From the NCBI RefSeq assembly GCF_003171715.1, contig NZ_QGHL01000001.1, positions 19,494 to 83,493 of the forward strand: DNA of 64,000 bases, written 5' to 3'. Positions 53,942-63,848 of the stretch are shown here, one piece after another; position 1 is the stretch's first letter; each line of letters starts with the position of its first letter. Source of the stretch: Novosphingobium meiothermophilum. GTDB lineage: Bacteria; Pseudomonadota; Alphaproteobacteria; Sphingomonadales; Sphingomonadaceae. Below the pieces are notes generated by a model that saw nothing but the letters and a program-made list of their open reading frames with translations, was not told where the DNA came from and did not search any database. A program made the position numbers and the translations under genes.

Positions 53942-56900
53942 TCAGAAGGTGAGGCGGGCCGACATCGTGTAGCGGCGGTCCGTCTTGTACCACTGGCGCG
54001 GGACCAGCAGGATCTTCTTGTTCGGATCGGAGGCCGGCCGGTCATAGACAGCGGCTGCGGTCTTCACGAGGCTGTCGAGCAGGTTCACCCCCTGAAGGCC
54101 GAGCGTGAAGTTCTTGTTCACCCGCACGAAGACCGAGGCATCGAGCTGGCCGTAAGGCTTCTGGAAGATCGGATCGAACGGGGTGATGACATCGCGCAGC
54201 GTCAGCAGGAACTGCGAACGCCAGCTATAGGCCGCACGCAGCGTTACCGCGCCCTTTTCGTAGTAGGGAACGATGTTGAAGGTATGGCGCGACAGGCCCT
54301 GAAGGGGGAAGTCGTTGCCCGGAATGGTCGAGACCAGGCCCGCCGCCACATCGGGATCGGTGGGGTTGAGCGTGGATTGCGGCACGCCCTTGCTGTCGAC
54401 GTAGGTATAGTTTGCCTGAAGGCCGAGGCCGCTCAGGAAGCCCGGCAGGAACGTGTAGTTCTGCTGGTAGGTCAGTTCGAAGCCCTTGATCTTGCCGGTA
54501 TCGGGCGAGTTGATCGGCTGGGTCGAATTGACGAAGGCCGTTGCCGAACCCACCGGGATCTGGGTGGATGTATTCGCATTGGTCAGGACGTTCTTCAGCC
54601 GCTTGTAGAACAGCGCGACGGTGAACTGCCCGCCATTGCCGAAGTAGTATTCGCCAGTGATGTCGAAGTTGTCAGCCTCGATCGGCTTCAGGAACGGATT
54701 GCCGGCGATGATATTGCCGGTGAGGAACGGTGCATTGTTGTTCACCGCCTGATCGGCCCGCACGGCAATCTGATCGACCCGCTGGAAGTTGCGGGTAAGG
54801 CCGAACTCTGGCGGGGTCACACCCTTGAAGTAGGCCGCGCGGAATTGCAGGCCGCCGCCCATCTCAAGGCGGATGTTGACGCTGGGCAGCCAGTATTCAT
54901 ACCGCAGCTTGGCCACCGAGGGGACATAGGCATCCACCCCGCCGGTGTCCGATGCGACCAGCGCCTGCTGCACATCGCTGGGCAGGCGGCAGAACGGACT
55001 GTTGTTGGGCTGGCCGTTCTGCACGATCGAACAGGCAACGAGCTGATCGGCGAACGAGTTTGCGGCCTGTGCAATGAAGGCGCCGCCGAAGGCCGTGCGA
55101 TCGGTGCGGGTATAGCGCAGGCCGACGTTGCCCGAAATCCGCTTGTCGCCGCCCAGATCCTTGCCGAAGTTGGCCATGATGTAGGCCGCGTTGTTCTCTT
55201 CGGTGGCCGAGTTGATTTCGCCCGGCAGGTAGGGCGTTCCCGGCACCACGCCATTGCGCTGCGCCAGCGGACGCCAGCCTCCGCCATTGTTCCACGACTG
55301 GTTGATGGCAAGCGCGTAGGCCTGATAGGCGGCAATGTCTTCGGCCGGATTGCCGGCATAGAACAGCCGTCCTTCGCCAACCGGGCTGGGCGTGCGCCCG
55401 CCGAAGAAGTTGGGGAAGCTGAACACGGCATAGCCGGGGGCCTGCTGCGCCACCTGGCTGTCAAGCCAGCGCGGGCCGCCATTGCCCCACTGTTCCGAAA
55501 GAACACCCCAGTTGTAGGTCGAGAAGCGCGCGGTCTGATCGCGCTTGGCATAGCGGTAGCCGACCTTGATCGAGTTCAGGAAGGAATCGTCGTCGAAGGC
55601 ATAGAGCAGGTCCACGCGGGCTGCGTCGGACTGGCCCTCGCTGTCCTCGACATGGTCCATCGCCGAACGCCAGAAGCTGTTGTAGGGATCGATGTAGCTC
55701 TGGTGCGGGCCGGTGAAATAGGTCATGCCGCCAACGCCGTTGGGGCAGTTGGGCGTGCAGTTCTGCACCGGCAGCAGTTCGATCACGGGCAGATCGAACC
55801 CGTTGTTGGTGATCCGCGCGTTCTGATAGGTGCTGGCCCAGATCGTGTTGTCGATCACCTTCACGGTGGAATCGACGTGCTGGTAATCGAACACCGCCGT
55901 CAGACGATCGGTCATCTTCCACTTGAGGTTGGCCGAGTAATCCTTGACCACGTTGTTTTCGACGTGGCCGCGGCGGATGTTGTTGCTTTGCAGGCCGAAA
56001 CCGGGGACGCGGCCGAAGCCCGTGGCGAAATCGGCATCCGCGCGCCAGCCTGTGGCGCCGGTGATAACGCCATTGGTGAAGACCCCGCTCTGATCGAAGC
56101 TGAACTGCGTTCCCGGAGCGGCAAAGGCGCCGCCGTTGCTGTCGACGTTGTCGGTGGCAACTTCGACGGTGTGTTCGCCCCAGTTCTGCTTGGCTTCGGT
56201 GCGCAGGAACTCGAACGTGGCTTCAAGCGCGCCATCATTGCTGCGCCACTGGAGCGCCGCCGAGCCGCCAATGCGTTCGCGGTTGAAGCTTTGCGAACCG
56301 GCCACGGCACCGGCCGGAAGCAGGCCATAGCGCGCGGGCGTGGCCGAACCGGCAGGGAAGATCTGCTGCCCTGCGCTGTCGAGCGGGACCGGACGGAAGC
56401 GCGAAATGGCGATGCGATCGGCGCGGGTGAAGAGCTGCGAGTAGTTGAAGCTGCCCAGAATGCCGATGTCGCCAATGCCGGTCTGCCACTGGTTCGAGGC
56501 GACGATGGCGCCGGTCGGCGCGCTCTTGCGGATGAAATCGCCGTAGTTGTTCTCGATCGAGGCGGCGAGGAAGAAGCCCTTGCGATCAAACGGCTTGCGG
56601 GTGCGCAGATCGACCGTGCCGGCGATGCCGCCTTCGATGTGATCGGCCGGGAGCGACTTGAACACGTCAACCCCGCCCAGCAGTTCGGCCGGAATGTCGG
56701 CAAAGCCGAGGCCGCGCCCGTTGTTGGCGGTGAAGGCATCGCGTCCGTTGAACTCGGACCGGACATAGGTGAGGCCGCGCACGACCACGCCCGCACCTTC
56801 TGCGGCGAAGTGATCGGGGTCGACGCCCGCGGCAAAACGGTTGATCGAGATGCCGGGAACGCGCTGAAGGGTTTCGGTCACCGAACGGTCGGGCAGGGCG

Positions 56901-57235
56901 CCGATATCGTCGGCCGAAATCGAATCGACGATAGTGTTCGAATTGCGCTTCTTCTTCTGCGCGGTTTCAAGGCTGGCGCGATAGCCCGTGACGATGATCG
57001 CGCCGGTCTGATCGGTGGTGGCAGGCTTGCCTTCGCCGGTGGCCTGAGCCTCGTCCTGCGCCTGATCCTGGGCGGGGGCTTCCTGGGCAGCCGCAGGAAG
57101 GGCCGCCGTGAGCATGGCGAGCGTCAGCAGCGATGCCCCGGCGAGGGCGGCCTTGCGGCGGACAGCGCCCTCCGGTTGCGCCTCGGTGCCCTGTGCTTCC
57201 ACAGCGGACAGGCGTGATTCATTGGTAACGTGCAT
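53942..57235 (-). CDS. TonB-dependent receptor (TIGR01782-like, carbohydrate-type)
   Basis: 1097 residues from the ATG at 57235 (GAGGGAGAGGGG upstream). Signal region RKAALAGASLLTLAMLTAALPAAAQ, a TonB-box-like IIVTGYRASLETAQKKKRNSNTIVDSISADDIGALPDRSVTETLQRVPGISINRF at the start of the plug, and the barrel ending RRYTMSARLTF. The length and plug sequence match the large receptors of Caulobacter/Xanthomonas/sphingomonads that import oligosaccharides and are linked to tryptophan-halogenase-family genes. It is divergent from those genes, and both should respond to the LacI-type sites between them. Confidence 0.95.
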   Translation of the reverse strand: MHVTNESRLSAVEAQGTEAQPEGAVRRKAALAGASLLTLAMLTAALPAAAQEAPAQDQAQDEAQATGEGKPATTDQTGAIIVTGYRASLETAQKKKRNSNTIVDSISADDIGALPDRSVTETLQRVPGISINRFAAGVDPDHFAAEGAGVVVRGLTYVRSEFNGRDAFTANNGRGLGFADIPAELLGGVDVFKSLPADHIEGGIAGTVDLRTRKPFDRKGFFLAASIENNYGDFIRKSAPTGAIVASNQWQTGIGDIGILGSFNYSQLFTRADRIAISRFRPVPLDSAGQQIFPAGSATPARYGLLPAGAVAGSQSFNRERIGGSAALQWRSNDGALEATFEFLRTEAKQNWGEHTVEVATDNVDSNGGAFAAPGTQFSFDQSGVFTNGVITGATGWRADADFATGFGRVPGFGLQSNNIRRGHVENNVVKDYSANLKWKMTDRLTAVFDYQHVDSTVKVIDNTIWASTYQNARITNNGFDLPVIELLPVQNCTPNCPNGVGGMTYFTGPHQSYIDPYNSFWRSAMDHVEDSEGQSDAARVDLLYAFDDDSFLNSIKVGYRYAKRDQTARFSTYNWGVLSEQWGNGGPRWLDSQVAQQAPGYAVFSFPNFFGGRTPSPVGEGRLFYAGNPAEDIAAYQAYALAINQSWNNGGGWRPLAQRNGVVPGTPYLPGEINSATEENNAAYIMANFGKDLGGDKRISGNVGLRYTRTDRTAFGGAFIAQAANSFADQLVACSIVQNGQPNNSPFCRLPSDVQQALVASDTGGVDAYVPSVAKLRYEYWLPSVNIRLEMGGGLQFRAAYFKGVTPPEFGLTRNFQRVDQIAVRADQAVNNNAPFLTGNIIAGNPFLKPIEADNFDITGEYYFGNGGQFTVALFYKRLKNVLTNANTSTQIPVGSATAFVNSTQPINSPDTGKIKGFELTYQQNYTFLPGFLSGLGLQANYTYVDSKGVPQSTLNPTDPDVAAGLVSTIPGNDFPLQGLSRHTFNIVPYYEKGAVTLRAAYSWRSQFLLTLRDVITPFDPIFQKPYGQLDASVFVRVNKNFTLGLQGVNLLDSLVKTAAAVYDRPASDPNKKILLVPRQWYKTDRRYTMSARLTF

Positions 57236-57265
57236 TGCGCAGCCCCTCTCCCTCAAAAACCCTCA

Positions 57266-57405
57266 TGGTAGCGCCACCGTTATCGGCGTGCTGAAAACCA
57301 TGATTGCGCTAACATCACGCATTGGTTACGTCAATCGGGCACCAAGCGCAATAGCATTGCTGCATTTCGTCATGCACTTTGATGCACACTGTGAAAGCGC
57401 TATCG
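57266..57405. promoter_or_regulatory. Cluster of LacI-type operator sequences in the divergent promoter
   Basis: Three 14-bp near-palindromes around GCGC: TGGTAGCGCCACCG (57266-57279), TGATTGCGCTAACA (57301-57314) and TGAAAGCGCTATCG (57392-57405). They match the TGGTAGCGCTACCA / TGATAGCGCTATCA type known for LacI-family regulators. No LacI gene is in the window. Confidence 0.6.
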
Positions 57406-57481
57406 TGCGCAGGCACGGACGAAGAGGGCGGTTGCGACGCACAAGAGGCACGCGCAGCATAAAGGGCGAGAGGGAAGGATC

Positions 57482-59068
57482 ATGGCAAACAGCGCGCTGG
57501 CGGCGGCAGAGGGCGGGCATCCGGGGGCGGGAGAAGGCGCGCAGGCGCCGGTTGGCTCGGTCGTCATCGTTGGCGGCGGCACGGCGGGATGGATGACGGC
57601 CGCAGCGCTGGCCAACCGGCTGGCGGGATTGCCCGTGACGATCACGCTGGTCGAATCGGACGAGATCGGCACGGTCGGCGTGGGCGAGGCCACGGTGCCG
57701 CACATCCGCTTCTTCAACGCGCGGCTGGGCATTGACGAGGCCGATTTCATGCGGCGCACCAACGCGACCTTCAAGCTGGGCATCGAGTTCGTGAACTGGG
57801 GCCGCAAGGGTGACAGCTATATCCACCCCTTCGGCGCGCATGGTGAGCCGATCGAAGGCGTGGCCTTCCATCACATATGGGCGCGCTATCGCCGTGCTGG
57901 CGGGACGGAACCGATCGAGGCGTTCTCGCTGCCGGTGCTGGCCGCGCGCGAAAACCGCTTTGCCCATCCCGCGCCCGATCCCGCTTCGCTGCTTTCGACC
58001 TATTCCTACGCCTATCAGTTCGATGCCGCGCTCTATGCGGCATACTTGCGCAGCTATGCCGAAAAGCGCGGGGTGCGGCGTATCGAGGGGCGAGTGATCG
58101 CGGTGGATCAGGACGGCGAGAGCGGGCAGGTGCGCCGTCTCACGCTGGATGACGGGCGCGAAATCGGGGGCGAGCTGTTCGTCGACTGTTCGGGCTTTCG
58201 CGGCCTGCTGATCGAGCAGACGCTGAAGACGGGCTATGCCGACTGGAGCCACTGGCTGCCGTGCAACCGTGCGGTAGCGGTCCCATGCGCTTCGGCGGGG
58301 CCGCTTTCGCCCTATACCCGCGCCACCGCGCTGGATGCCGGATGGCAGTGGCGCATTCCCTTGCAGCACCGCACCGGCAACGGGCATGTCTATTGCAGCA
58401 GCTATATTTCCGACGAGGCGGCGGCCGAGACGCTGCTGGCGCGGCTGGACGGTGCGCCGCAGGCCGAACCGCGCTTTCTGCGCTTCCTTACCGGCAAGCG
58501 CCATCGCCAGTGGAACCGCAACGTGGTGGCCATCGGGCTTTCCGCAGGCTTTCTGGAGCCGCTCGAATCGACCAGCATTCACCTGATCCAGCTTGGCATC
58601 GGCTTCCTGATGGACCTGTTTCCGACCCGCGAATGGGATCCGATGCTGGCGCGCGAATACAACCGGCTGATGGATCTGGAATATGAGCGCGTGCGCGATT
58701 TCCTGATCCTGCACTATCATGCCACCGAACGCGCCGACACGCCGTTCTGGAACTATGTGCGCACCATGCGCGTGCCCGATTCGCTGGCGGAGCGCATGAC
58801 CGCCTTCCGCGAGCGCGGGATCGTGGTGAACTATCGCGATGGCATGTTCCTCGATGCGAGCTGGGTGGCGGTCTATGCCGGGCAGGGCATCGTGCCACGC
58901 CGCAGCGATCCGCGCGCCGAAGGGTTGAGCGATGCGGGCCTGTTCATCAAGCTGGCATCGCTGCGCGAGGACTATGCGCGCATGGCGGGCGAACTGCCGC
59001 AGCAGGCCCGGTTCCTCGAGATGATCGGCGCGCGGATGGACATGCGCGCCCCCGAAGGCGTGGCCTGA
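57482..59068 (+). CDS. Flavin-dependent tryptophan-halogenase family protein 1
   Basis: 528 residues. FAD-binding GGGTAGWM (31-38), the family signature WQWRIP (288-293), and both catalytic residues: Lys97 in TFKLGIEF and Glu362 in [10 protein letters not shown]. These match PrnA Lys79 and Glu346. So it could make and use hypohalous acid, though members in receptor-linked loci have not been shown to act on tryptophan. The natural substrate may be a glycoside or a carbohydrate-linked aromatic compound. Next gene starts 2 bases after its stop. Confidence 0.9.
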   Translation: MANSALAAAEGGHPGAGEGAQAPVGSVVIVGGGTAGWMTAAALANRLAGLPVTITLVESDEIGTVGVGEATVPHIRFFNARLGIDEADFMRRTNATFKLGIEFVNWGRKGDSYIHPFGAHGEPIEGVAFHHIWARYRRAGGTEPIEAFSLPVLAARENRFAHPAPDPASLLSTYSYAYQFDAALYAAYLRSYAEKRGVRRIEGRVIAVDQDGESGQVRRLTLDDGREIGGELFVDCSGFRGLLIEQTLKTGYADWSHWLPCNRAVAVPCASAGPLSPYTRATALDAGWQWRIPLQHRTGNGHVYCSSYISDEAAAETLLARLDGAPQAEPRFLRFLTGKRHRQWNRNVVAIGLSAGFLEPLESTSIHLIQLGIGFLMDLFPTREWDPMLAREYNRLMDLEYERVRDFLILHYHATERADTPFWNYVRTMRVPDSLAERMTAFRERGIVVNYRDGMFLDASWVAVYAGQGIVPRRSDPRAEGLSDAGLFIKLASLREDYARMAGELPQQARFLEMIGARMDMRAPEGVA

Positions 59069-59069
59069 G

Positions 59070-60551
59070 ATGGCGGCGTTCGGTTCTGGCGCGTTTGGCG
59101 CCCTGCCCCGCTCTGGCCCGGCAGAGCGCGTGGCGATCAGCGGCGGCGGCCTGTGCGGCTGGCTGGCGGCGTGCCTGCTGGCGCGGCATCTGCCGCACTT
59201 GCGCATCGTGGTGCATCCCGCGTCCGCCGACGAGGAGACGCGGCCTGACCGCAGCCTTGGCGTGCCGCTGGCCGCCGAAGTGCTGCTGCCGGGCGATCTG
59301 GAGCACATTGCGGCGGCGGGCCTGCGCGGCGGCGATCTGATCCGGCACTGCCGGGGCAGCTTCATGCTGGGCACCGCGCTGACAGGATGGCGCGCGGCGG
59401 GCGGGCCGGCGTTCGTTCCCTTTGGGGAGATCGGTGCGCCGCTGGGACCGGTGCCTTTTCACCAGATCGTGGCGGCAGCCCGCGCGCGCGGGCACGATGT
59501 GAACATGGCCAACTATGCGCTGGGGGCGCTGTGCGCGCAGACCGGACGCTTTGCCCCGCCGCGCAGCGATGATGCCTCGGTGCTCTCGACGCTGAGCTTC
59601 GGCCTTGCAGTGGAGAGCGATGCGCTGCGCCGCTTGCTGCGCGATGATGCGCTGGCACACGGGGTGCAGCACGGCGAAGCCGTGGCCGATCCGGCCAGCC
59701 TGTGCGCCGCCGCCGATCTGGTGATCGATGCGCGCGGCGCGCCGGAAGCGTGGAGCGAGAACGGGGGCGAGCAAGGGGGCGAGGACTGGAGTGCCCTGAT
59801 GCCGTTCGATCGGGCGCTGGTGGCCAAGCGCGCCGAACCCGGCACGCCGCCGCCCCCGCCGCCGCCCTATGCCCATCTTTCCGCGCTGGCCGAGGGCTGG
59901 CAGGGCTTCGTTCCGCTGGCCGGAGCGATGACCGAGACCCTGGTCTTTGCAGCCGCCGCGCCGCCTGCCGAAGTGACGGGCGCCTTGCCAGAGGCGCACC
60001 GCCTTGCGCCCGGACGCAGTGCCGCGGCATGGCAGGGCGCCATCGTGCGCATGGGTGCCGCGGCGCAGCAGCACGATCCGGTGGCGGGACTGCAACTGCA
60101 TCTGGCGCTGGCAGACGTGGTGCGGCTGATCGCGCTGTTTCCGGCCAATGCGGATTGCGCGGTCGAGGCGGCCGAATACAACCGCCAGTGGCGCGAACGC
60201 AGCGACTGCGCGTTCGATTACACCGTGCTGCGGCTGGCCCGCAATGGCGCGAAGGGCGCGGTCTGGGACCGTTTGCGCGCCGCGGCCCTGCCGCACCGCA
60301 CGGCCTACCGGCATGATCTTTACGCGGCCAACGGGCGCATTGCGCTGCACGATGGCGAAGTGTTCGAAACACCCGGCTGGGTCATGCAGTTCGAGGCGCT
60401 GGGCATAAGGCCGCGCAGGCCCGATGCGCTGGCCATGACCGTGCCCGACATGGCGATCACGGCCCACTTCGAGGCGATCCGCAAGGCCATGCTGGCAGGC
60501 GTTGCCAAGCTGCCCCCGCACGGGGCGGTGCTGGCCGAGGTCTGCGCATGA
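59070..60551 (+). CDS. Degenerate tryptophan-halogenase paralogue, probably non-catalytic
   Basis: 493 residues, uninterrupted. It keeps the FAD-fold start ([12 protein letters not shown]) and general length, but the catalytic positions are changed: Met99 for Lys (FMLGTAL instead of FKLGIEF) and Ala339 for Glu ([10 protein letters not shown] instead of [10 protein letters not shown]). The signature WxWxIP is WQGFVP. A proline run (about residues 265-271) interrupts the middle. It overlaps the next halogenase start by ATGA. Likely a scaffold, partner or regulator in the halogenase unit. Confidence 0.8.
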   Translation: MAAFGSGAFGALPRSGPAERVAISGGGLCGWLAACLLARHLPHLRIVVHPASADEETRPDRSLGVPLAAEVLLPGDLEHIAAAGLRGGDLIRHCRGSFMLGTALTGWRAAGGPAFVPFGEIGAPLGPVPFHQIVAAARARGHDVNMANYALGALCAQTGRFAPPRSDDASVLSTLSFGLAVESDALRRLLRDDALAHGVQHGEAVADPASLCAAADLVIDARGAPEAWSENGGEQGGEDWSALMPFDRALVAKRAEPGTPPPPPPPYAHLSALAEGWQGFVPLAGAMTETLVFAAAAPPAEVTGALPEAHRLAPGRSAAAWQGAIVRMGAAAQQHDPVAGLQLHLALADVVRLIALFPANADCAVEAAEYNRQWRERSDCAFDYTVLRLARNGAKGAVWDRLRAAALPHRTAYRHDLYAANGRIALHDGEVFETPGWVMQFEALGIRPRRPDALAMTVPDMAITAHFEAIRKAMLAGVAKLPPHGAVLAEVCA

Positions 60552-62071
60552 GCGAACCCTTGAGGCACCCCTTGCGCCGGATCGTCATTGCCGGTGGCGG
60601 CACGGCGGGCTGGATGGCAGCGGCCGCGCTGAGCCGCCTTTGCGCCAATGGCACCACGCGCGTCACGCTGGTGGAGTCCGAGGAAATCGGCACCGTGGGC
60701 GTGGGCGAGGCGACGATCCCGCCGATCAAGACCTTCAACGCGATGCTGGGGATTGACGAGGACGCCTTTCTTGCGGCCACGCAGGGCACCTTCAAGCTGG
60801 GTATCGCCTTCGAAGGCTGGCACCGCGAGGGCGAAAGCTATCTGCATCCCTTTGGTGCCTATGGCGCGGACATCGAAGGGGTGAAGTTCCACCAGATCTG
60901 GCTGAAGCTGCGCGCAATGGGCATTCCCGTGCCGCTGGCCGATTTCAACATGGCCGAAGTGGCCGCGCGCATGGGCCGGTTCGACCGGCCCACGGGCGAT
61001 CCGCGTTCGGCCCTGTCGCAGCTTGATTATGCCTTTCATTTCGATGCCGGGCTTTATGCCGCATTCCTGCGCCGCCATGCCGAAGCGCGCGGGGTGGAGC
61101 GGCTGGAAGGCCGCATCGGCCAGGTGCTGCTGCACGGCGAAACCGGCTTCATCGAGGCGCTGCGGCTGGAAGACGGGCGCCTGATCGACGGCGATCTGTT
61201 CATCGACTGCACGGGTTTTCGCGCGCTCCTGATCGAGGGGGCGCTGGGTTCGGGCTTCGAGGACTGGAGCCACTGGCTGCCCTGCGACCGCGCGGTGGCG
61301 GTGCCCTGCGCGCGGGCAGGCGGGGCGGCGGGGCCGATCCTGCCCTATACCCGTTCCACCGCGCGGGCTGCGGGCTGGCAGTGGCGCATTCCGTTGCAGC
61401 ATCGCACCGGCAATGGCATGGTCTATTGCAGCCGCTACTGGTCGGACGACGAGGCGAGTGGCACGCTGCTGGCCAATCTGGATGCCGAGCCGACCGGTGA
61501 GCCGCGACTGCTGCGCTTCACCACCGGGATGCGCAAGCAGCCGTGGGTCAAGAACTGCGTGGCGCTGGGGCTGGCCAGCGGTTTCATGGAGCCGCTGGAA
61601 TCAACCAGCATTCATCTGGTGCAAATCGGCATATCCAAGCTGCTGGCGCTGCTGCCCGACCGCAGCTTTCCCGCGCACGAGCGCGCGGAATACAACCGCC
61701 TGACCGCGATCCAGTGGGCGCAGATCCGCGATTTCCTGATCCTGCACTACAAGCAGAACGCAAGGGGTGATGCGGCGTTCTGGCAGGAATGCGCGGCCAT
61801 GCCCGTGCCCGAAACGCTGGAACGCAAGATCGCGCTGTTTGCCGGCACGGGCCGCCTGTTCCGCTATGACGACGAGCTGTTCACCGATGCCAACTGGACT
61901 GCGGTGATGACCGGGCAGGGGATCATCCCCCAGGCCCACGATCCGCTGGCCGATGCGCTTGACGGTGCGGCCCTGCGCGACATGACCGCGCGCATGGCCG
62001 ATGCCTTTCGCCGCACCGCGCGCGCCATGCCTTTCCACGCCGATTTCATCGCCCGCCACTGCGCGGCCTGA
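60548..62071 (+). CDS. Flavin-dependent tryptophan-halogenase family protein 2
   Basis: 507 residues. GGGTAGWM (16-23), catalytic Lys83 ([11 protein letters not shown]) and Glu351 ([10 protein letters not shown]), and the WQWRIP signature are all present. Coupled to the degenerate paralogue and followed by halogenase 3 after 24 bases. It differs from protein 1 in the 90-130 region, suggesting a different substrate pocket. Confidence 0.9.
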   Translation: MSEPLRHPLRRIVIAGGGTAGWMAAAALSRLCANGTTRVTLVESEEIGTVGVGEATIPPIKTFNAMLGIDEDAFLAATQGTFKLGIAFEGWHREGESYLHPFGAYGADIEGVKFHQIWLKLRAMGIPVPLADFNMAEVAARMGRFDRPTGDPRSALSQLDYAFHFDAGLYAAFLRRHAEARGVERLEGRIGQVLLHGETGFIEALRLEDGRLIDGDLFIDCTGFRALLIEGALGSGFEDWSHWLPCDRAVAVPCARAGGAAGPILPYTRSTARAAGWQWRIPLQHRTGNGMVYCSRYWSDDEASGTLLANLDAEPTGEPRLLRFTTGMRKQPWVKNCVALGLASGFMEPLESTSIHLVQIGISKLLALLPDRSFPAHERAEYNRLTAIQWAQIRDFLILHYKQNARGDAAFWQECAAMPVPETLERKIALFAGTGRLFRYDDELFTDANWTAVMTGQGIIPQAHDPLADALDGAALRDMTARMADAFRRTARAMPFHADFIARHCAA

Positions 62072-62095
62072 ACGTCCCTGCTTCCGGAGCCGGAA

Positions 62096-63601
62096 ATGAC
62101 CGAAGACAACCGCATTCGCCGCATCGCCATCATCGGTGGGGGAACCGCCGGATGGATGAGCGCGGCGGCCCTCGCCAAGGTGCTTGGCCCTGCCTATGCC
62201 CGGATCACGCTGGTGGAATCCGACGAGATCGGAACCGTGGGCGTGGGCGAGGCGACGATCCCGCAGATCGGCGTGTTCAACCGGATGCTGGGCATCGACG
62301 AGAACGATTTCGTGCGCCGCACCAAGGGCAGCTTCAAGCTGGGCATCCAGTTCGTGGACTGGCGGCGAAAGGGGCACGCCTATTTCCATCCTTTCGGCAA
62401 GTTCGGGCTGGATATGGAGGGTGTATCATTCCACGCCTACTGGCTGCGCCTGCGCGCTGCCGGGCTGGCCGGTCCGATCGAGGACTATACCCTGATGGCC
62501 AAGGCGGCCGAGATGGGCAAGTTCATGCGCTCGGTCAATGCGGGCAATTCGCCGCTTTCGGCGATCAGCTATGCCTTTCATTTCGATGCCGGGCTTTATG
62601 CCCTGTTTCTGCGCGATCATGCCGAACGGCGCGGCGTGAAACGCATCGAGGGCCGGGTGGTGCAGGTCCACCAGCGCGGCGAGGACGGCTTCATCCGCGC
62701 GGTCCAGCTTGAGGACGGCAGCGAGGTGGAAGCCGACCTGTTCATCGACTGCACCGGCTTTCGCGGGTTGCTGATCGAGCAGACGCTGAAGGCAGGCTAC
62801 ACCGACTGGTCGAACTGGTTGCCGTGCAACCGCGCGGTAGCGGTGCCATGCGAGGGCGGGCAGGACATAGCGCCCTTCACCCGTTCCACCGCGCGCGACG
62901 CGGGCTGGCAGTGGCGCATCCCGCTTCAGCACCGCATCGGCAATGGTCATGTCTATTGCAGCGATTACATTTCCGACGACGAGGCCGCCGCCACGCTGCT
63001 CGCCAATCTCGACGGGGCGCCGCTGGCCGATCCGCGCTTCATCCGCTTCACCACGGGGCACCGCAACAGGTATTGGGACCGCAATGTCGTGGCGATCGGT
63101 CTGTCATCGGGTTTCATGGAGCCGCTCGAATCGACGAGCATCCACATGATCCAGTCCGGGATTGCCCATCTGCTGGCCAATTTCCCGGACCGCACCTTCA
63201 ATCCCGTGGATGCCGAGCGCTACAACCGCGTGATTCGCACCGAGAGCGAGGAAATCCGCGACTTTCTGGTGCTGCACTACAAGGCGACCGAGCGCGACGA
63301 CACGCCCTTCTGGAACCGTTGCCGCACGATGGCCGTGCCCGACCGGCTGGCCGAGAAGATCCGCGTTTTCGAGAACTCCGGCCGCACCTTCCGCGAGAAT
63401 GAGGAACTGTTCAATGACACCAGCTGGTTTGCGGTGATGGTGGGGCAGGGGCTGGTGCCGCGCACCTATGATCCGGTGGCGAACGTGCTCGATCTGGAAA
63501 CCACGCGGGCGCGGCTGGACGAGATCCGCAGCACGGTGGCGGCATCGGCCGATTTCATGCCGCGCCATCGCACTTTCATTGCCCAGCACTGCGCGGCCTG
63601 A
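62096..63601 (+). CDS. Flavin-dependent tryptophan-halogenase family protein 3
   Basis: 501 residues. GGGTAGWM (15-22), catalytic Lys81 ([11 protein letters not shown]) and Glu345 ([10 protein letters not shown]), WQWRIP. Start has CCGGAG upstream in the 24-base gap. Closest in style to protein 1 ([27 protein letters not shown]). It ends the halogenase array and precedes a short hairpin with three T residues. Confidence 0.9.
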   Translation: MTEDNRIRRIAIIGGGTAGWMSAAALAKVLGPAYARITLVESDEIGTVGVGEATIPQIGVFNRMLGIDENDFVRRTKGSFKLGIQFVDWRRKGHAYFHPFGKFGLDMEGVSFHAYWLRLRAAGLAGPIEDYTLMAKAAEMGKFMRSVNAGNSPLSAISYAFHFDAGLYALFLRDHAERRGVKRIEGRVVQVHQRGEDGFIRAVQLEDGSEVEADLFIDCTGFRGLLIEQTLKAGYTDWSNWLPCNRAVAVPCEGGQDIAPFTRSTARDAGWQWRIPLQHRIGNGHVYCSDYISDDEAAATLLANLDGAPLADPRFIRFTTGHRNRYWDRNVVAIGLSSGFMEPLESTSIHMIQSGIAHLLANFPDRTFNPVDAERYNRVIRTESEEIRDFLVLHYKATERDDTPFWNRCRTMAVPDRLAEKIRVFENSGRTFRENEELFNDTSWFAVMVGQGLVPRTYDPVANVLDLETTRARLDEIRSTVAASADFMPRHRTFIAQHCAA

Positions 63602-63623
63602 GCGCCGCGCGCGCCATTACCGC

Positions 63624-63641
63624 ATTGCCCGCGGCAATTTT
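63624..63641 (+). terminator. Possible short terminator after the halogenase array
   Basis: ATTGCC-CGC-GGCAAT hairpin followed by TTT, 23 bases after the stop codon. The stem is only 6 bp. Confidence 0.45.
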
Positions 63642-63678
63642 GGTGATGCAGGCATTGCCAAGTGCGCAATGATCGCTA

Positions 63679-63693
63679 TGGATAGCGCTACCA
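63679..63693. promoter_or_regulatory. LacI-type operator sequence before the SDR gene
   Basis: TGGATAGCGCTACCA equals the palindrome TGGTAGCGCTACCA with one inserted base. It lies 155 bp upstream of the ATG at 63834 and links this gene to the receptor/halogenase promoter. Confidence 0.55.
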
Positions 63694-63848
63694 GTCCGCA
63701 TCGGGGGTAAGAACGGCGCGCAGCGTCGGACGATTGCGGGCCGGTGCCGTTGCAGCCTTCCGGCCGGGCCGAGGACGCTGCGATGGTCAGGATTCCACAA
63801 GACAGAACGCCGGCATGGACGTGGCCGGAAAAGATGCAAGGGACAATC

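Noticed and set aside
59070..60551. Pseudogene by frameshift
   Set aside because: The frame is intact, translationally coupled and full length. The loss is at catalytic positions only.
57482..63601. Antibiotic-type halogenated natural product cluster
   Set aside because: No NRPS, PKS, tryptophan-modifying or flavin reductase genes are nearby, and the TonB receptor and LacI-type sites point to uptake.
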